DNA of 64,000 nucleotides from Apiotrichum sp. Y4204. Taxonomy: Eukaryota > Basidiomycota > Tremellomycetes > Trichosporonales > Trichosporonaceae. Of this stretch, positions 12,552-24,200 are shown piece by piece (position 1 is the first letter of the stretch; the number at the start of each line of letters is the position of its first letter). The position numbers and the translations under genes were made by a program. The notes under the pieces are model-generated. The model saw nothing but the letters and a program-made list of their open reading frames with translations, searched no databases and was not told the DNA's origin. The stretch is taken from assembly GCA_025531455.1 (NCBI GenBank), contig JAMYHL010000011.1, positions 744,001 to 808,000 on the forward strand, read 5' to 3'.

Positions 12552-12990
12552 AAGCACAGAGAGGGAAGACACACGCGTACGAGACGGAGTCGACGGGATG
12601 TTGACAGTGCTGAGCGCTGTTTCGAGAGGCTGCGCGATAAAGGAATGGGCAGACCTGAGGAGGATGAGAAAGGCCACAAGGGAGAATGCAGTAAAAGAAT
12701 GTGGAAAAAATGAGAGTGGGTGGTCGATGACACGAGAGAACAGAAAGCAAAGAGGTGGAGAGTGACAGTGGCGAGTTTGTTAAATGAATGGCGAGCAGTT
12801 GAGAGCGCGGAAGAGAGGGGGGAGTTTGGAATTAAGAAAGGGAGCTGAAAGAAAGAAAAGGAGCGCGGAAATAATAATTAAAATGGATGGTGATGGGGAG
12901 GAATGGAATGGAGACGCCGTCGACAACAATGACAACGACGGCGATAAAGACACGGCCGCGAGCGAGCGAAGTATGGTGTGTGGTACAGGA

Positions 12991-13069
12991 GTAGGTGGTG
13001 AGTGGTGGGTGGGTGTGTGTGGGTGGTGGTGTGGTGGTGTGGTGGTGTAATGGTGGTGGTTGGTGGTGA
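12991..13069. repeat. GGT/GTG-rich simple repeat
   Basis: Imperfect GTGGTG and GGTGGT units with almost no C on the plus strand, inside the purine-rich block upstream of the MADS gene. It is a G-rich tract. Confidence 0.85.
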
Positions 13070-13885
13070 CAATACCACAGGCAGTACACACAGGGAGAGC
13101 GGGGGGGAGGGGGCAAGAGCAGAGGAAGGGAGAGGGGAGCCAGTGGGATGCACGCGGGGGGGGCGGAGGAGGGGAATGGGCGACGCGGTAAGAGGACAGG
13201 AGCAGAGGCAGAGAGACCAAGCACAAAGGCAGAGGCGGCAGAGGCAAGAGAGAGGCAGAGAGAGATACCCACGGTGAAGCAAGGGCAGCGCGGCCCAGGG
13301 ATGGATTGCAATGGGGGAGGGCAGAGGGAGCCACGAAAAGGGCAGCACGGAACGGGTGTGCCGAACAGTAATGGTAAATAAGAACGGGGCCGGTCCGGGC
13401 GGGTACGGCACAACGTCAGAGGAACGGCAAAATTCGTGTCGTGTCGCGGTACGTCGTGGTGTGGGTGGGTGGTGCAGGTGGTGTGGTGGGATGGTGCGCG
13501 GGCGGGTCGATAAATTGAGGGGCAGGAAATAGGAATGACAGCAGCAGCAGACCAGACCAGACAGGGCGGATGGACCAACGGGATGTATACGAGATATTTT
13601 TTGGGTGTAGAGGACAGAAGAGATCCGAAGAGCGTGTGTTTGATTGTGTCGGGTGAGAGAGCCGATAATAAACATAAACGACGACGACGACAAACCACAA
13701 CAATGCCGAACGATATCGGGATACGAGGGAGGGAGAAAGAGGGAGGAAAGGGAGGGAGAGGGAGGAGGGATGATGTGGGAGGGGGGCCAGAGCGGGGGAG
13801 GGCCGAGTGGCGGCGGTCGCGGAGGCGGCGGCAGTGGCGGAGTACGAGGTGGCGATGGAGAGGCGGAAGGGGGCCGAGCGCCGTC

Positions 13886-13953
13886 GTGTGTGTGGGTGTG
13901 TGTGTGTGGGTTGTGTGTGCGTGTGTGTTGTTTGTGTGTGAGGTGCGTGTGTG
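13886..13953. repeat. GT dinucleotide microsatellite
   Basis: Nearly continuous GTGTGT with occasional GG and TT interruptions over about 68 bases. Confidence 0.9.
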
Positions 13954-13961
13954 GAGAGAGC

Positions 13962-13985
13962 GTAGAGCGTAGAGCGTATAGCGTA
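13962..13985. repeat. Short tandem repeat of GTAGAGC
   Basis: Three adjacent copies of a 7-base unit, the last changed to GTATAGC, directly after the GT microsatellite. Confidence 0.85.
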
Positions 13986-14100
13986 AGAGGCAAAAGGAGG
14001 CAATGCACAGGGAAAGGAGTGGGGTGTGTCAGCTCGCGTAAGATCAAAAGGGATTGATCCGGAAAAAGGGAAAACGACAAGAGAGAGCGAAAGGCAAGAG

Positions 14101-14126
14101 CAGAGAGAGAGAGCGAGAGCGAGAGC
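14101..14126. repeat. GA-rich simple repeat
   Basis: GAGAGAGA followed by three GAGAGC units, part of a longer purine-only stretch. Confidence 0.85.
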
Positions 14127-16115
14127 AAGGCAAGACAGGCAAGGGGGGCAAGACAGCAGCGAGGAGAGCGAGACAACGAGGAGACTGTAGATGCAAGCTG
14201 TTGCACCGTGCACGTCTGGTGCACACCTCTTCACTGTGATCATTCTCGCTCTCGCTCGTCCTCTCTCGCCCATGGCGCATGCGGAGTTCGGCGGTATGCA
14301 CATAGCACATACTCATACAGTGTTTGCAGATGTGCTCAGCGAGCCAACCCCAAAAGGATGCACGGAGAGTGGGGAGACGGAACAGCAGGGGATGTGCCGT
14401 GCAGGAATGAGGGCCTCACAGGCTAGGGGACCGGAGTGCAAATGCAGTTATGCAAAGCGCACACGCCACAACAAGTAATGCGCTCGCCGATGCCGAGATG
14501 TACGGGCGCCATAGCAGACAATCGGAGTAGCGGCGACATTGTACGGCGGATAGTGACCACAAAGACGAGCCGGTGGATGTAATGAGGACAAAGTTGGGGA
14601 AGAGCACATCTTTCCAACTTTCACTCCCTCTTCATATCCATTCTGCACAAGCATCGTCGCCATGGCGGTCTCCACGGTCGCGATCTCCGTCGCCATGACA
14701 CGAGCACGGGCTTGCGGACACGCCGGCACCGGTCCGGCGGTCGCCATGCTGCAGAGAGTGGATGCTCTGCTGCAAGCTCTGCGTGTCGCGATCTCTCGAC
14801 ACGATAACATAACCACCATCGAAACGGGACGCCCAGACTGGGATGTCACCCAATCTCGGCGATTCTTTCCCTCTTTGGGACTTGCGACCTACGGCGCGCT
14901 CAAACGCCATCGCCTTTCCCTTTGCGGTGTCTGGAAACACGAACTGGAGCGTAAAATGCGACCCGATGAAAAAAGAAACGCAGAAACGCACTCCCAATGA
15001 AATGAGAAACAAGAAACCAAAGCCGAAAAGGAAAACATAAACGCGTTAAAGCACAAATAAGAACGCGAGGACCGAACAGAAACCGCAAGCCATGGAAGCC
15101 ACAAGCCGCCACCATGAGCCGTATGACTCTCTTGCCCTGGAGATGGTGCAGGGTGCGGCCTTTCCATATCAGGAAAGCAGCCGTTCGGAGTCAAGTCTCG
15201 CACGGCTGCGGCGTACCGGCGTACGCCGGCGTAAAGGCAGGCATCTAGGCGCCTCGGCGCGGCTGCGCGCATGCGTCATGCGGCTTCCCGGTCATGTTGG
15301 CTGCGCGGGGCGCGAGGGCCTCGCCAACATGCTGGCATGCTGCGGCTGCAGCTCGACCGCTACACCTGCAGCAGTTGGAAGCTCCCGTAAATGGGGAGTG
15401 CCAACTGCCGGGGAACGAGGCGCGTGCAGGGAACGCGGCAGCAGGCGGAGACTAGCAAAGGGACGCCAGACCGAGAGTGGCGTAGCGCAGGGCACACAGA
15501 CGCGACGCAAAGACGCTTAAGATGCTAGCACAACGCGCGACACACAACACAAGGAGGGAGACACACGACACAAGAACGCGTAAACCAAGACGCGATACTC
15601 ACCGGTCACTGGATCACTGTCACGCCAACGGGCCAACAAAAAAGTGAAAAGTTGCGGATGGGGAGTTGAATGCCGGGCAATATTACGGAGGTAACGATGT
15701 GATCGGTAAACAAACAATTAATGGGTGACGGAAGAGTCTCGGGAGTCGGTGGTGGCTGATGATGAGATGTCGCCGATGAGATGAAATGGATGCAGAGATG
15801 GAATGCTTGATGAGCTGGTGGAGGTCGGGTTGTGAGCGATGCGCGATGCGATGCGTGGTATGCGGCGATGCGAGCGATGCGGACAAAGGGGGATGATGAT
15901 GTGCCTGCTTGCGGCTGAAGGACAGGGGATGATGGGTTGGAAGGTGGGTTCGAGCAAAGATTTAGCCAGAGTCCTCTTTGAGTCGGATGCGGCCAAGTAC
16001 AAGTGGCAAAGTGTCCAACTGGAATAGATCGCAGAAGCTGGGGAATTGGGGAATGAGGGTCAGGCCGGTACCACGGGGTGTCTGAGCGATGTGATCGGTG
16101 CGGTGGCGCGGAAGG

Positions 16116-16231
16116 AGTGATGGGAGAGTGATGGGAGCGAGTGATGGGATGCAATGGAGTGATGGAATGATGGGTTGTGACTGTCTTGTGATGGGATGGA
16201 TGGAGGTGGTGGTGGTGAGTGATGATGAAAG
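16116..16231. repeat. Imperfect GTGATGG repeat region
   Basis: Repeated GTGATGGGA, GATGGA and GGTGGTGGT words. The minus strand reads as CATCAC/CCATCC, giving spurious His/Ser/Pro-rich frames. Confidence 0.75.
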
Positions 16232-16889
16232 TGTTGTTGACGATGACGATGAAATACAAGTGATGATGAACGAGGATTCCAAGAAAAAATCGGGTGTTGG
16301 CCAGAACGATCCTCTTGACACTGAGCTTTTGTCATGCAATATACCCTCTCCAGCCTCGGCCAGCCCGGCCAGCTCGACGTTCCCCATCCGACGCACCGCT
16401 GCACCTCCGAGGCTGTAGTCCGCCGTATGGACAGACCTCGTCGCCGCTGTCCGCGGGATGCATGCGCTCGCCACCCGCCCCGCCGCCGCTTGCCACCGCC
16501 GACCGTGGCCCCCGACGCGACCAGCGATCCCGCGATGCAATGCATGCAAGCCATGCTATCTGCTACTCGCTGCGTCGTCGCCGGCCCGCCACACGACCGC
16601 ACTAAGCCGGCCTGCGCGTCATTTCTGCAAGCGGCGAAGAGAAAGGATAGCTAGGACAGCATACGCTGCGTATGCTCTCATACCGTTGTTTACACTCCCA
16701 AAGCAGCCATACTCGACCATGTTGTTCCCCTCCTTCCCTAACAAGCCTCGATCCGGCAGCCCTCCATGCCCCTCCATGCCTCTCCATGCTCCTCCCCCAC
16801 TCGGCCCACTCTCCACACTGCTCTCGTAACCCGGCTCGGGTTCACCTCCGTTTCACCCGCTCTGACTCTTTCCAGTCCTTGGCTGCAGC

Positions 16890-18160
16890 ATAGCTCCCAT
16901 AAGCCATAGGGCCCATAGGCCATTGGCCTCATAGGCACCCCCGATATGCACTCATATGATGTCCTCATGTCCCCTGGCTCTAAACCTTGGCTGCGCGCCC
17001 GGGTGCCTGCGATCGGTTCCTGCTGCCGGCTCCGCCGGTTTCAGCGCCCGGGACCGAGCACCGCGAGCATACTGTAGTAGTGGCAGCAAGCAGCAAGACA
17101 AGCGCAGCCAGTGCGGACCTGGAGCATAGATGCCTGCTAGTACCAATGCATGCTGTTGTGTCATTGACCCTGCCACGCCGGATCCTGTAGCTCCTGGAAA
17201 GAGCTCGAGCTAGAGCCCGAGCGCAAAGCGGGCTATATCCCGTCCTGGATATTCGGTCCCAGGACAACATGCAGGATGTCCAGGACTCACGACACACAGG
17301 AACGCCGGTACACGCGGCGTGCCAGTGCCCAGTGCCATCAGTGGGATCTCGTTCCATCGATCCATCGGGCGGGGCTTGTAGGCTTGTAAGCTTGTGCTTG
17401 TACAGCAGCTAGGAGCTGGCTGCGCGCTGCGCGCACATGAGCACGGGGACTGGTATTGGAACTGTACCCGCTGGAGCGCTCAAGCGCTGGAGCACTAGAG
17501 ATCACGGATCGAGCGTGGAGGGGTGGGGGATCGAGTGGGGGATCGAGATCCATCGTGCTACCGCGAGAGGTGTGCCTTGCACTCCAGTGTCAGCTCGTCA
17601 GGAGATTGTGGCCGGCCAGGACGCGCGTCCAGTCCGCGTGCGACGACGCAGCTTGGCCTCGCCACCCCCGCCACTCTCACCGCCCGACAGCGAGGATGCG
17701 TCGCCCGCAGAGCGGTGGCATGCATTTGCTGTTCAGTACTCTGCGCTATGCTTCATGCATACACTAGCTCAGCGCAAAGTCTCCGGCCTCTCCTCCGGAT
17801 TCCCCCCGATGGCCGACAGTAATCCGAGAGTCAGGATGTCAGGTACCCCCACCCACCGAGGTCACCCATGCACCCACCCGGCCCACCCTCCACTGTGCCA
17901 TGTGCCACTTGTATCCTCCTCGAGCCTCCTCGCCTCCTCTGTAACTCTGTATCCTCGGACTTGGGCGTTGACCCGCTGACACAAATCACCGTCTTTTCTG
18001 GCACGAGATACTGTATTCCCAGATATCCCCTCAGATATCCAAATCCAGCTAGCGCACTAGTGAAGGTACATGAGATCATGAGATCTCGGCAACCAGGGGG
18101 ACTGGCCTGGGCGCCTGGGCTGGATGGAGCCAGTGGACTGGATCCGCGGATCCGGCACAT
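16890..18160. repeat. Cluster of short direct and inverted repeats
   Basis: Examples: CATAAGCC/CATAGGCC words at 16898-16936; TCCTGG and CCAGGA facing each other near 17245-17270; tandem GCTTGT words at 17370-17402; GCTGGAGC twice within 30 bases near 17470; GGGGGATCGAG twice in tandem near 17525-17547; and a 14-base perfect palindrome GGATCCGCGGATCC near 18139. No transposon coding sequence accompanies them. Confidence 0.55.
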
Positions 18161-18969
18161 CGAGCGCGGCTTTTGGTAACCTACTGTATATGCTGCATGC
18201 TGGCACCCATTTATCGCCGTCGTGCGCTCCACGTCCTTTGTCTCAAGTCTCCGATGGCAGCGCGTTTGGTAGAGGTGGGGGTGGCGGGGTGCTGTGACGC
18301 TGGCTGACCCCTGCATCCCAGTTGCGAGACTACAGACAGGTTACAGAATCAGGCGGTGCTGCCCCTCATCTGGCCCCCCATGTCTGCTCTCTCCCCACTC
18401 ATCTGCTCCCTCCCGCCGGACCTGCCCCCTCATCTCCTCACGACTCTACCCCGCCTCACCCTGTCCGACGGCGGCGGGTTCTTCTTGTGGGCGAAAAAAA
18501 GGGATTAGGAGGCTGGGCGGCGACGTCACCGTGTCATTTTAGTGTGTCGAGCTGGCAGAGTTCGCCCGATATCCGGATTACCCATAAGAGGTGGTGTTGG
18601 GTGTGGGTGTGGTTCACACGCGACTGATTTCCACTTGTGTCGTGGCTGATTTCCACTTTGGCGAGCACTGATTCTGGAGATAAATGTGCTCCATCCTTCC
18701 AATTCCGTTGCTCATGTTCTCACTCCCACCCTCTGATTCTCATTCCCATCCTGATAGCGTGTCTCTTTCTGCTTCTGATCGGTGTCTTGTTCTTACTTCT
18801 TCCGATCGGTTCTTATCTATTCCCACTCCTGGACGGGCACTCGCCATCCGGTGTGGCAAGTCCGAGTTTCCAAGCCACCCTCCCCCATCGATCTTATCTC
18901 GCACACGTCCGCACCTCGGGAACTGATCACAGACAAGACACATTGCATCATCGCTATCCAGAAGCTGGA

Positions 18970-19826
18970 CTAGAGAGCAGCTTCAATGTCCGCCTGTCGT
19001 CAGCTCCCCAGTCGCAAACTTGCCCTTTCTCCGCAGCATGTTCCACTCACAACCTTGGTGCTTCTCGCAGGGAACCAGGTGATTTTACCGTCCTTGACGA
19101 GGAACTTGGAGAAGTTCTGAGCACGATGAGCGAGCGGTCTCTCCCTGCAATCCTGCATGCTCCACTCACCCAGTCAATGTCAGAAACAGGGGGCTGGGCG
19201 TGCTCCTTGAGGAAGGCGTATAGCGGCTGCGTCTCGGGGCCATTGACGTCCCCCTGGGGTTAGTGAGGAGATGGAGACTTCAGGTGGGTGGCACAGTGCT
19301 TGTCACCCACCACACCCACGCACCTTCTTCGCAATGGGAAAGGTCACGCCGTAGTTGGCCTGACAGAAGGAGAGGATTTCGTCGGCAGAGCCGGGCTCCT
19401 GCGCCTTGAACTGGTTGCACGGGACTGGGGTGAGCAGAAGCCGGGGGTGTCAGGAGGTGGGTCAGGAATCCTGCTCGCCGAGTACCAAGCAGTTCAAATC
19501 TTCCCCCGTATCCTGACACGTTCGCTGAAGAAGAGCACTGGCCGCTCCAGATGATGGGACAGAACAAAGTCATCTGGACGCCGCTCTCCCGACTCACAGC
19601 CAATAATCTGCACCCGGTCGGGATACTTGTCCTGCAGCGCCTGCAGGTCCTTGTACTGCGGTGTGAGGCCGCACTTGCTCGCAACATTGACGAGCACGAG
19701 CGCCTTGTCCCGGTAGTCGCCGAGCTTAAGGGGCGTAGACTCTGTGCCGAGGGTCACCTGCGATCAGCGGCGGTCAACCGGCCAGGCGGGACCCGGGCTC
19801 ACGGTATAGTCGTAGATGCTCGACAT
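18970..19826 (-). CDS. Glutathione peroxidase-like thiol peroxidase (Gpx3/Hyr1 type)
   Basis: Reduces hydroperoxides with a peroxidatic cysteine; fungal members usually use thioredoxin and may relay oxidation to a Yap1-type factor. The start ATG 19824-19826 is followed after eight codons by an intron, giving MSSIYDYT then VTLGTES. Family blocks: VLVNVASKCGLTPQY (peroxidatic Cys in the selenocysteine position), IIGFPCNQFKAQEPGSADEI (restored by splicing a long third-position intron), LSFCQANYGVTFPIAKK (resolving Cys), GDVNGPETQPLYAFLKEHA, DWNFSKFLV and a C-terminal ADIEAAL. About 160 residues, normal for the family. The last intron, just before ADIEAAL, is the least certain junction. It is divergent from SEC61 beta. 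Confidence 0.93.
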
Positions 19827-20247
19827 GGTGGAAAAGCGGCGGAGATGGCGGAGAATGATGGGCGTGTAAGAGGGGCGTGTAAGAGGGAAGATATAGATGC
19901 AACAGATGTTAGTTGTTCGCCGCTCGCTGTTATCGTCCTTGAGCTCGTCACTATTCACTCCAGTCCAGTCACTCACCAGGATCACGTCATGGAGGGCCCA
20001 GATGGGCACGACTGGGGCTCCGGGATCCGAGCTAACTCGGTTCGAACGGTTCGAACGGTTCTTGGTCTTTTGACCACGTGCTTTATGCATGGGGTTTGAT
20101 CCCGCCAGGACTGACCAGATCCCACATGCCACCATCGATTCCACGTCCCCTTCGACGCCATCTCACGCATCGTCGTGTTCTCGACATCTCGGACATCCCA
20201 ACCATCGACCTTCGTTCCAGCACATTCATTCCCCACACATAATCACA
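19827..20247. promoter_or_regulatory. Divergent promoter between thiol peroxidase and SEC61 beta
   Basis: 421 bases between opposed start codons. It contains the tandem TTCGAA array and a CACGTG site listed separately. No TATA box is obvious. Confidence 0.65.
20036..20080. promoter_or_regulatory. Tandem TTCGAA palindromes and a CACGTG E-box
   Basis: CGGTTCGAACGGTTCGAAC followed by GGTTC gives two complete and one partial palindromic unit with 9-base spacing (20038-20061). Twelve bases on, CACGTG occupies 20075-20080, a bHLH (Cbf1-type) core. Binding is inferred from the motif only. The 9-base period does not fit the 10-base heat-shock element. Confidence 0.45.
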
Positions 20248-20944
20248 ATGGTACGCCCCCTCCCCTCCCCTCCAGCGCAACACTTACCTCCAGGCCGACG
20301 AGAAACGCCCCTCCTCGCCCGCGACTGGCGGATCGACCGCGTTTGCGGTCGCGCGTCCCCCCGGAGCGAATGCCGTGCGGTACGTGGATGCCGAAGAGTG
20401 GTGGTGATGCTGACGCGATTCTTTACTGTTCTTTTTAATGCTTATCTGTGTGGACACGATACTTGACTCGGAACGTGCGCGCGATATTGACCACCCCACT
20501 GCGCTCCTCGTACTCGTACTTTCCATCACCCTCGACCCTCGATGACAACACGCCCATCACGCAGCCGCCGCGCCCCCGCTGCCCCGCGTCCGTCGTCTGC
20601 GCGCGCCGCCGGCGCGGGCGGATCGTCGAACACCATGATGAAGCTGTACACGGACTCTGGGGATGCCGGTCTCAAGGTGTGAGTAATGGAAAATGGGAGG
20701 TTGAAGGACGAGGTCGTGTGAGCGGGATGGAGAGAGGGATTTGGAGAGAGTGAGCGGAGACCGGGAGGAAGTGGATGGGCGAGGCGACTGGGAGAGTGGA
20801 TATACGAGTCTTGAAGAAGAAGCGATAGACATACTAACCCGCAGCGACCCGTTCGTCGTCATTGTCCTCGCGCTCTCGTTCATCGCGTCCATCTTCTTCC
20901 TCCACATCGCGGCCAAGGTCGTCCGCACGTTCACTGCCGCCTAA
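20248..20944 (+). CDS. SBH1: SEC61 beta subunit of the ER protein translocon (Sbh1 type)
   Basis: Small tail-anchored subunit of the Sec61 channel in the ER membrane. Four exons give exactly 100 residues. Exon 1 is only the ATG (20248-20250), followed at once by a GTACGC donor. Exon 2 encodes a disordered Pro/Ser head (ADEKRPSSPATGGS). Exon 3 carries the family signature GGSSNTMMKLYTDSGDAGLK, and exon 4 the anchor VDPFVVIVLALSFIASIFFL ending KVVRTFTAA. Stop TAA is 20942-20944. The intron before the anchor spans about 20678-20845 and splits the Val codon. Length and layout fit the family. Confidence 0.93.
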
Positions 20945-21231
20945 GCGCAGCGAGGCGAGGCGGAGCGGTGGATACGTGATGGTGAGGTAAGATGAAGCGC
21001 AGAGGCGGGGCGATTGAGGGATTGGCCGGAGGCAACGCCGCCCCCGGCACACGGTAGATCGCGGCTTGGCCGTCTAGTTGCCCGCGAGGGCAGTTGTACA
21101 ACATGCATCGTGCTCGGCACGCGCGGAGCAGGACTGGTGGGTGAGGCGGGGCGATGCGCACCCTCATCCCGAGTCCAGATGGCCATTGATCCATTGACAA
21201 AAACTACTGATACCTCTACAACTCTACCTGT

Positions 21232-24200
21232 TCACCTGTTCATGACGTTGTGGAGGAGTATGCCCGCGTCGAGGAGGAGGCCGCGCTTGTCGCGCTCGCC
21301 GCCCTCTGCCTCCTCGTCGTCCTCCTCGATGCGGCGGTTCCACCCCATCGCCTCGGCCTCGTCGTCTTCCGGATTCTCCTCCATCGTCGCGAGCTCGGCA
21401 GGCTGGAACCACCGCGACTGCGCCGCGGGGCTGCGTTCCCTCTCCCTCTCCCCCCTCTCTCTCTCGCGCTCGCCACGCAGGAGACCAAGCGCGCCCCGCC
21501 CGTAAGCCGAGCGCTGTGGTTCTCGCCCCTGCGCGTCCATCAGCCGGTCGAGGAACACGCTTGCGCCCGGGTCAGCCGGCTGCCAGTCCGGGTGTGACGC
21601 CTTGAAGTGCAGCACCGACTGCTCCATCTTGGCGTCGTACCAGTCCGCCTTTTTCCCTCCGCTGGGTCCAGCACCGGCGGGCGGCGGGTGGTGCGGGAGC
21701 CGGCTGCGCAGGCGGTATGCGGGCGAGGAAGGCGCGCCGGCTGTGGTGGCTGCTGCGGCTGCCGCTGCAGCACCTTCGGCTCCGACCGCGCCGGGGCGGT
21801 CAAAGTCGAAAACGGCAAAGGAGCATACGTAGCCGATCCCCTCGACATGGACGGTGAACTCGCGGAAAAAGTCGATGATCGCGCCTGAGCAGTCGGGGAG
21901 CGAGAACCAGAGTATGAATGGCGTGAGGAGGACCGAGATGAGCTCGTGCGCGAAGATCATGATCTTCATCTGGAAGAGCTGGCCAAACTCGGCGTGCACC
22001 TGCGTGTCAGAAGTAAAACAAAACGGCTTCCTACTTTCTGTGAGTGGAGCTTGCCCTTCCACTCGGGCGGGAGGTAGTGCGTGTAATGCACGAGCTCGCG
22101 CATGAGGTACTCTGGGTCGAAGACGAGGTTCTCCTCAGGGACCATGCCGCGGGCAATGGCGAGGATGGAGCCGAACACTCCGAGGTAGAAGAGAACGGTG
22201 CGGTGCGGGGTGATCTCGAAGTGGAGGAAGAGATCCGGGTCGATCAGAGACGCAACGAGGAGGACGGCGGCAAACGAGCCAGCGATGAACGCGACGAATC
22301 TGAGGTCAGTGGGTTTCGTGAAAATCAACCACCCACCGTACAATCAACGACGTGCGCTCCTTGGGGAACTGGTCGATGTACTCTTTCGCAATGGGATAAC
22401 TCTGCTTGAGACGGCGGTCGAGGAGATGCGGGAGTTCGTTGAACTCGCGAAACTTCCACTCAGCGAAGCGCGTGTACTTGCGAGATCCGATCGAGGACGG
22501 GTTCTTGTGATATTCCTGTGGTCAGCTGTGAACATAAAGAAGCACGCAGCGTACATCAAAGTAGCGGAAGAACGAGTAGATGAGAACCCAGACGACGATG
22601 AACGGGGCCAGGATGGCATTCACTAGGCCCATGAAGATGAAGCGCCGTTGGAGACTGGTGTCAGCTACGGAAAAGAATAAGCTCACTGTTCTACGAGATC
22701 CTTCCGGTTGCGCTCGCGTATAACCTCCTTCTTGACCTGCCCCCGCTGGTCGAACAGGCAGCCCATGACGCAGAAATTGAGGTTGAGCTCTAGTGTCTTC
22801 GTGAGCGTGCTCCCGCCAAACGTGAGGTACTGCCGCTGGTCGCCGCGGGTACGTGGGAGACCGGAGCCAGTGACGAGTGCCGGCGGCGCGAGATGCTCTA
22901 CGGCCTTGGGAAGCGGGAAGCGCACGCGCAGATCCAGCAGGTCTCGGCTGTACAGCGCCGTAAGGTAGTTGTCTTGTCGGAGGATGCGGCTGTCGTGAGT
23001 TGGAGGAGATACACAGCAACTCACTTTGCAATATCGTGCGCGTCGAGCTTTGGCGTACTGGCCGCCGCCGGGCCGTCGAGCATCTCCGCCAGCGGACCAT
23101 TCGAGAGCGAGGTCACGGGGTTGTGTTTCTTGATGTCCCCGATGAGACGCACAATCTCGGGCCACGGCATGGTCTGGATATCGGCCTGGAGTCAGCGTGA
23201 TCATGGTGCAGATCATGGGATTCTCAGCTCCACACGACTCACATCCGGGACGCCGAGGAGATATGTGTAGAAGCGGTACATGTCGAGCAGATCCGGGATC
23301 GACACGACGAAAGCGGCAAGCTCGAACACATAAACGGCAACGACGAGCACGATGAGCAGCATGTGCCAGAACGAGCCACGCGTGAGGCACTGAGGAATGA
23401 GTGCATCGTCGAGCCTCCCGACGTCGTTAGGCCCCGACACGCTGTGCGCGAGCTTCTTGTAGTCGATACACGAGGTGAGGAAGGTGCTGAACCCGATGAC
23501 GAAGAGGCGGGTCCTGCTGTCAGTTGGGTGGGACATGGCACAACTCACAGCAGCTTGAGAACGCGCTTCAGCACAATGCACCATATCCCCTTGCCTTCAT
23601 AGTAGATGTACACCTGCTGTCAGCTATGACCAATGGCGCCTAGCTCACCTTCTGGAGGAACGCGTCGAGGTCCGTGACGTTGACCCACTTCCACAACGCC
23701 TTATTGTACCCGTCGAGCCCGACGCGACGGAGATCCGGCCCCTCGTCGGCATCGCGCGCACTAGACGGCACAGAGAGGTACTTTCTCCTTCCGAGCCGGC
23801 GCGTCCTGCTCGGACCAGGCGGCTCCCTCCTCTGTCCTTGCGCGGGGGCCACCGGTTCCTCCTCGCGCCACTGAGGTTGCTCAGGCTCTCCAATACTCGT
23901 CCGGCTCTCGCTCTTCGTGCTCGTGCTGGGGCTCGTGGACGGCATGCCGGGCACATCGGACGACATATCCGACACATCCGGCACGGCCATGAGAGGGGAC
24001 TGGGGCGGGCTCTGCGTCGACGACGACGTACTGCTCGGGCGACGGCGGAACGGCCCTGGGGACCGGGACGCGGCGTCCTTCTTGAACCGCGTCGGGGGCG
24101 CGAGGCGGCCCCCGCGCGCGCCCGGCCCGGGAGAGCGGGACGTCGGCGTCGCGCCCCCGCCGTCAAAGAGGAGGCTCTGCGGCGGCTCGTTATCGTCGTC

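Larger units (their letters stand above)
11988..18969. other. Gene-free region of about 7 kb upstream of the MADS-box gene
   Basis: From 11988 to about 15600 the plus strand is strongly purine-rich, so the MADS sense strand is CT-rich, like an extended fungal promoter or leader. It holds GA, GT, GGT and GAT simple repeats. From about 16400 to 18600 the composition changes to mixed GC-rich DNA dense in short direct and inverted repeats. From about 18680 to 18969 it is CT-rich DNA beyond the peroxidase stop and probably its 3' UTR. Frames up to 448 codons exist, but they translate to Pro/Ser/His or Arg-rich low complexity, are mirrored on both strands, and match nothing I know. Confidence 0.65.

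Noticed and set aside
13001..13985. CRISPR-like or telomere-like repeats
   Set aside because: Units are simple GT/GGT microsatellites without regular spacers, and the position is internal with no telomere array.
12878..14224. 448-codon minus-strand frame rich in Pro, Ser, Leu and His
   Set aside because: Direct product of CT-rich low-complexity DNA; overlapping frames look alike and no domain or splice pattern supports it.
19551..20099. 182-codon plus-strand frame over the peroxidase
   Set aside because: Antisense to exons of a well-supported glutathione peroxidase gene.
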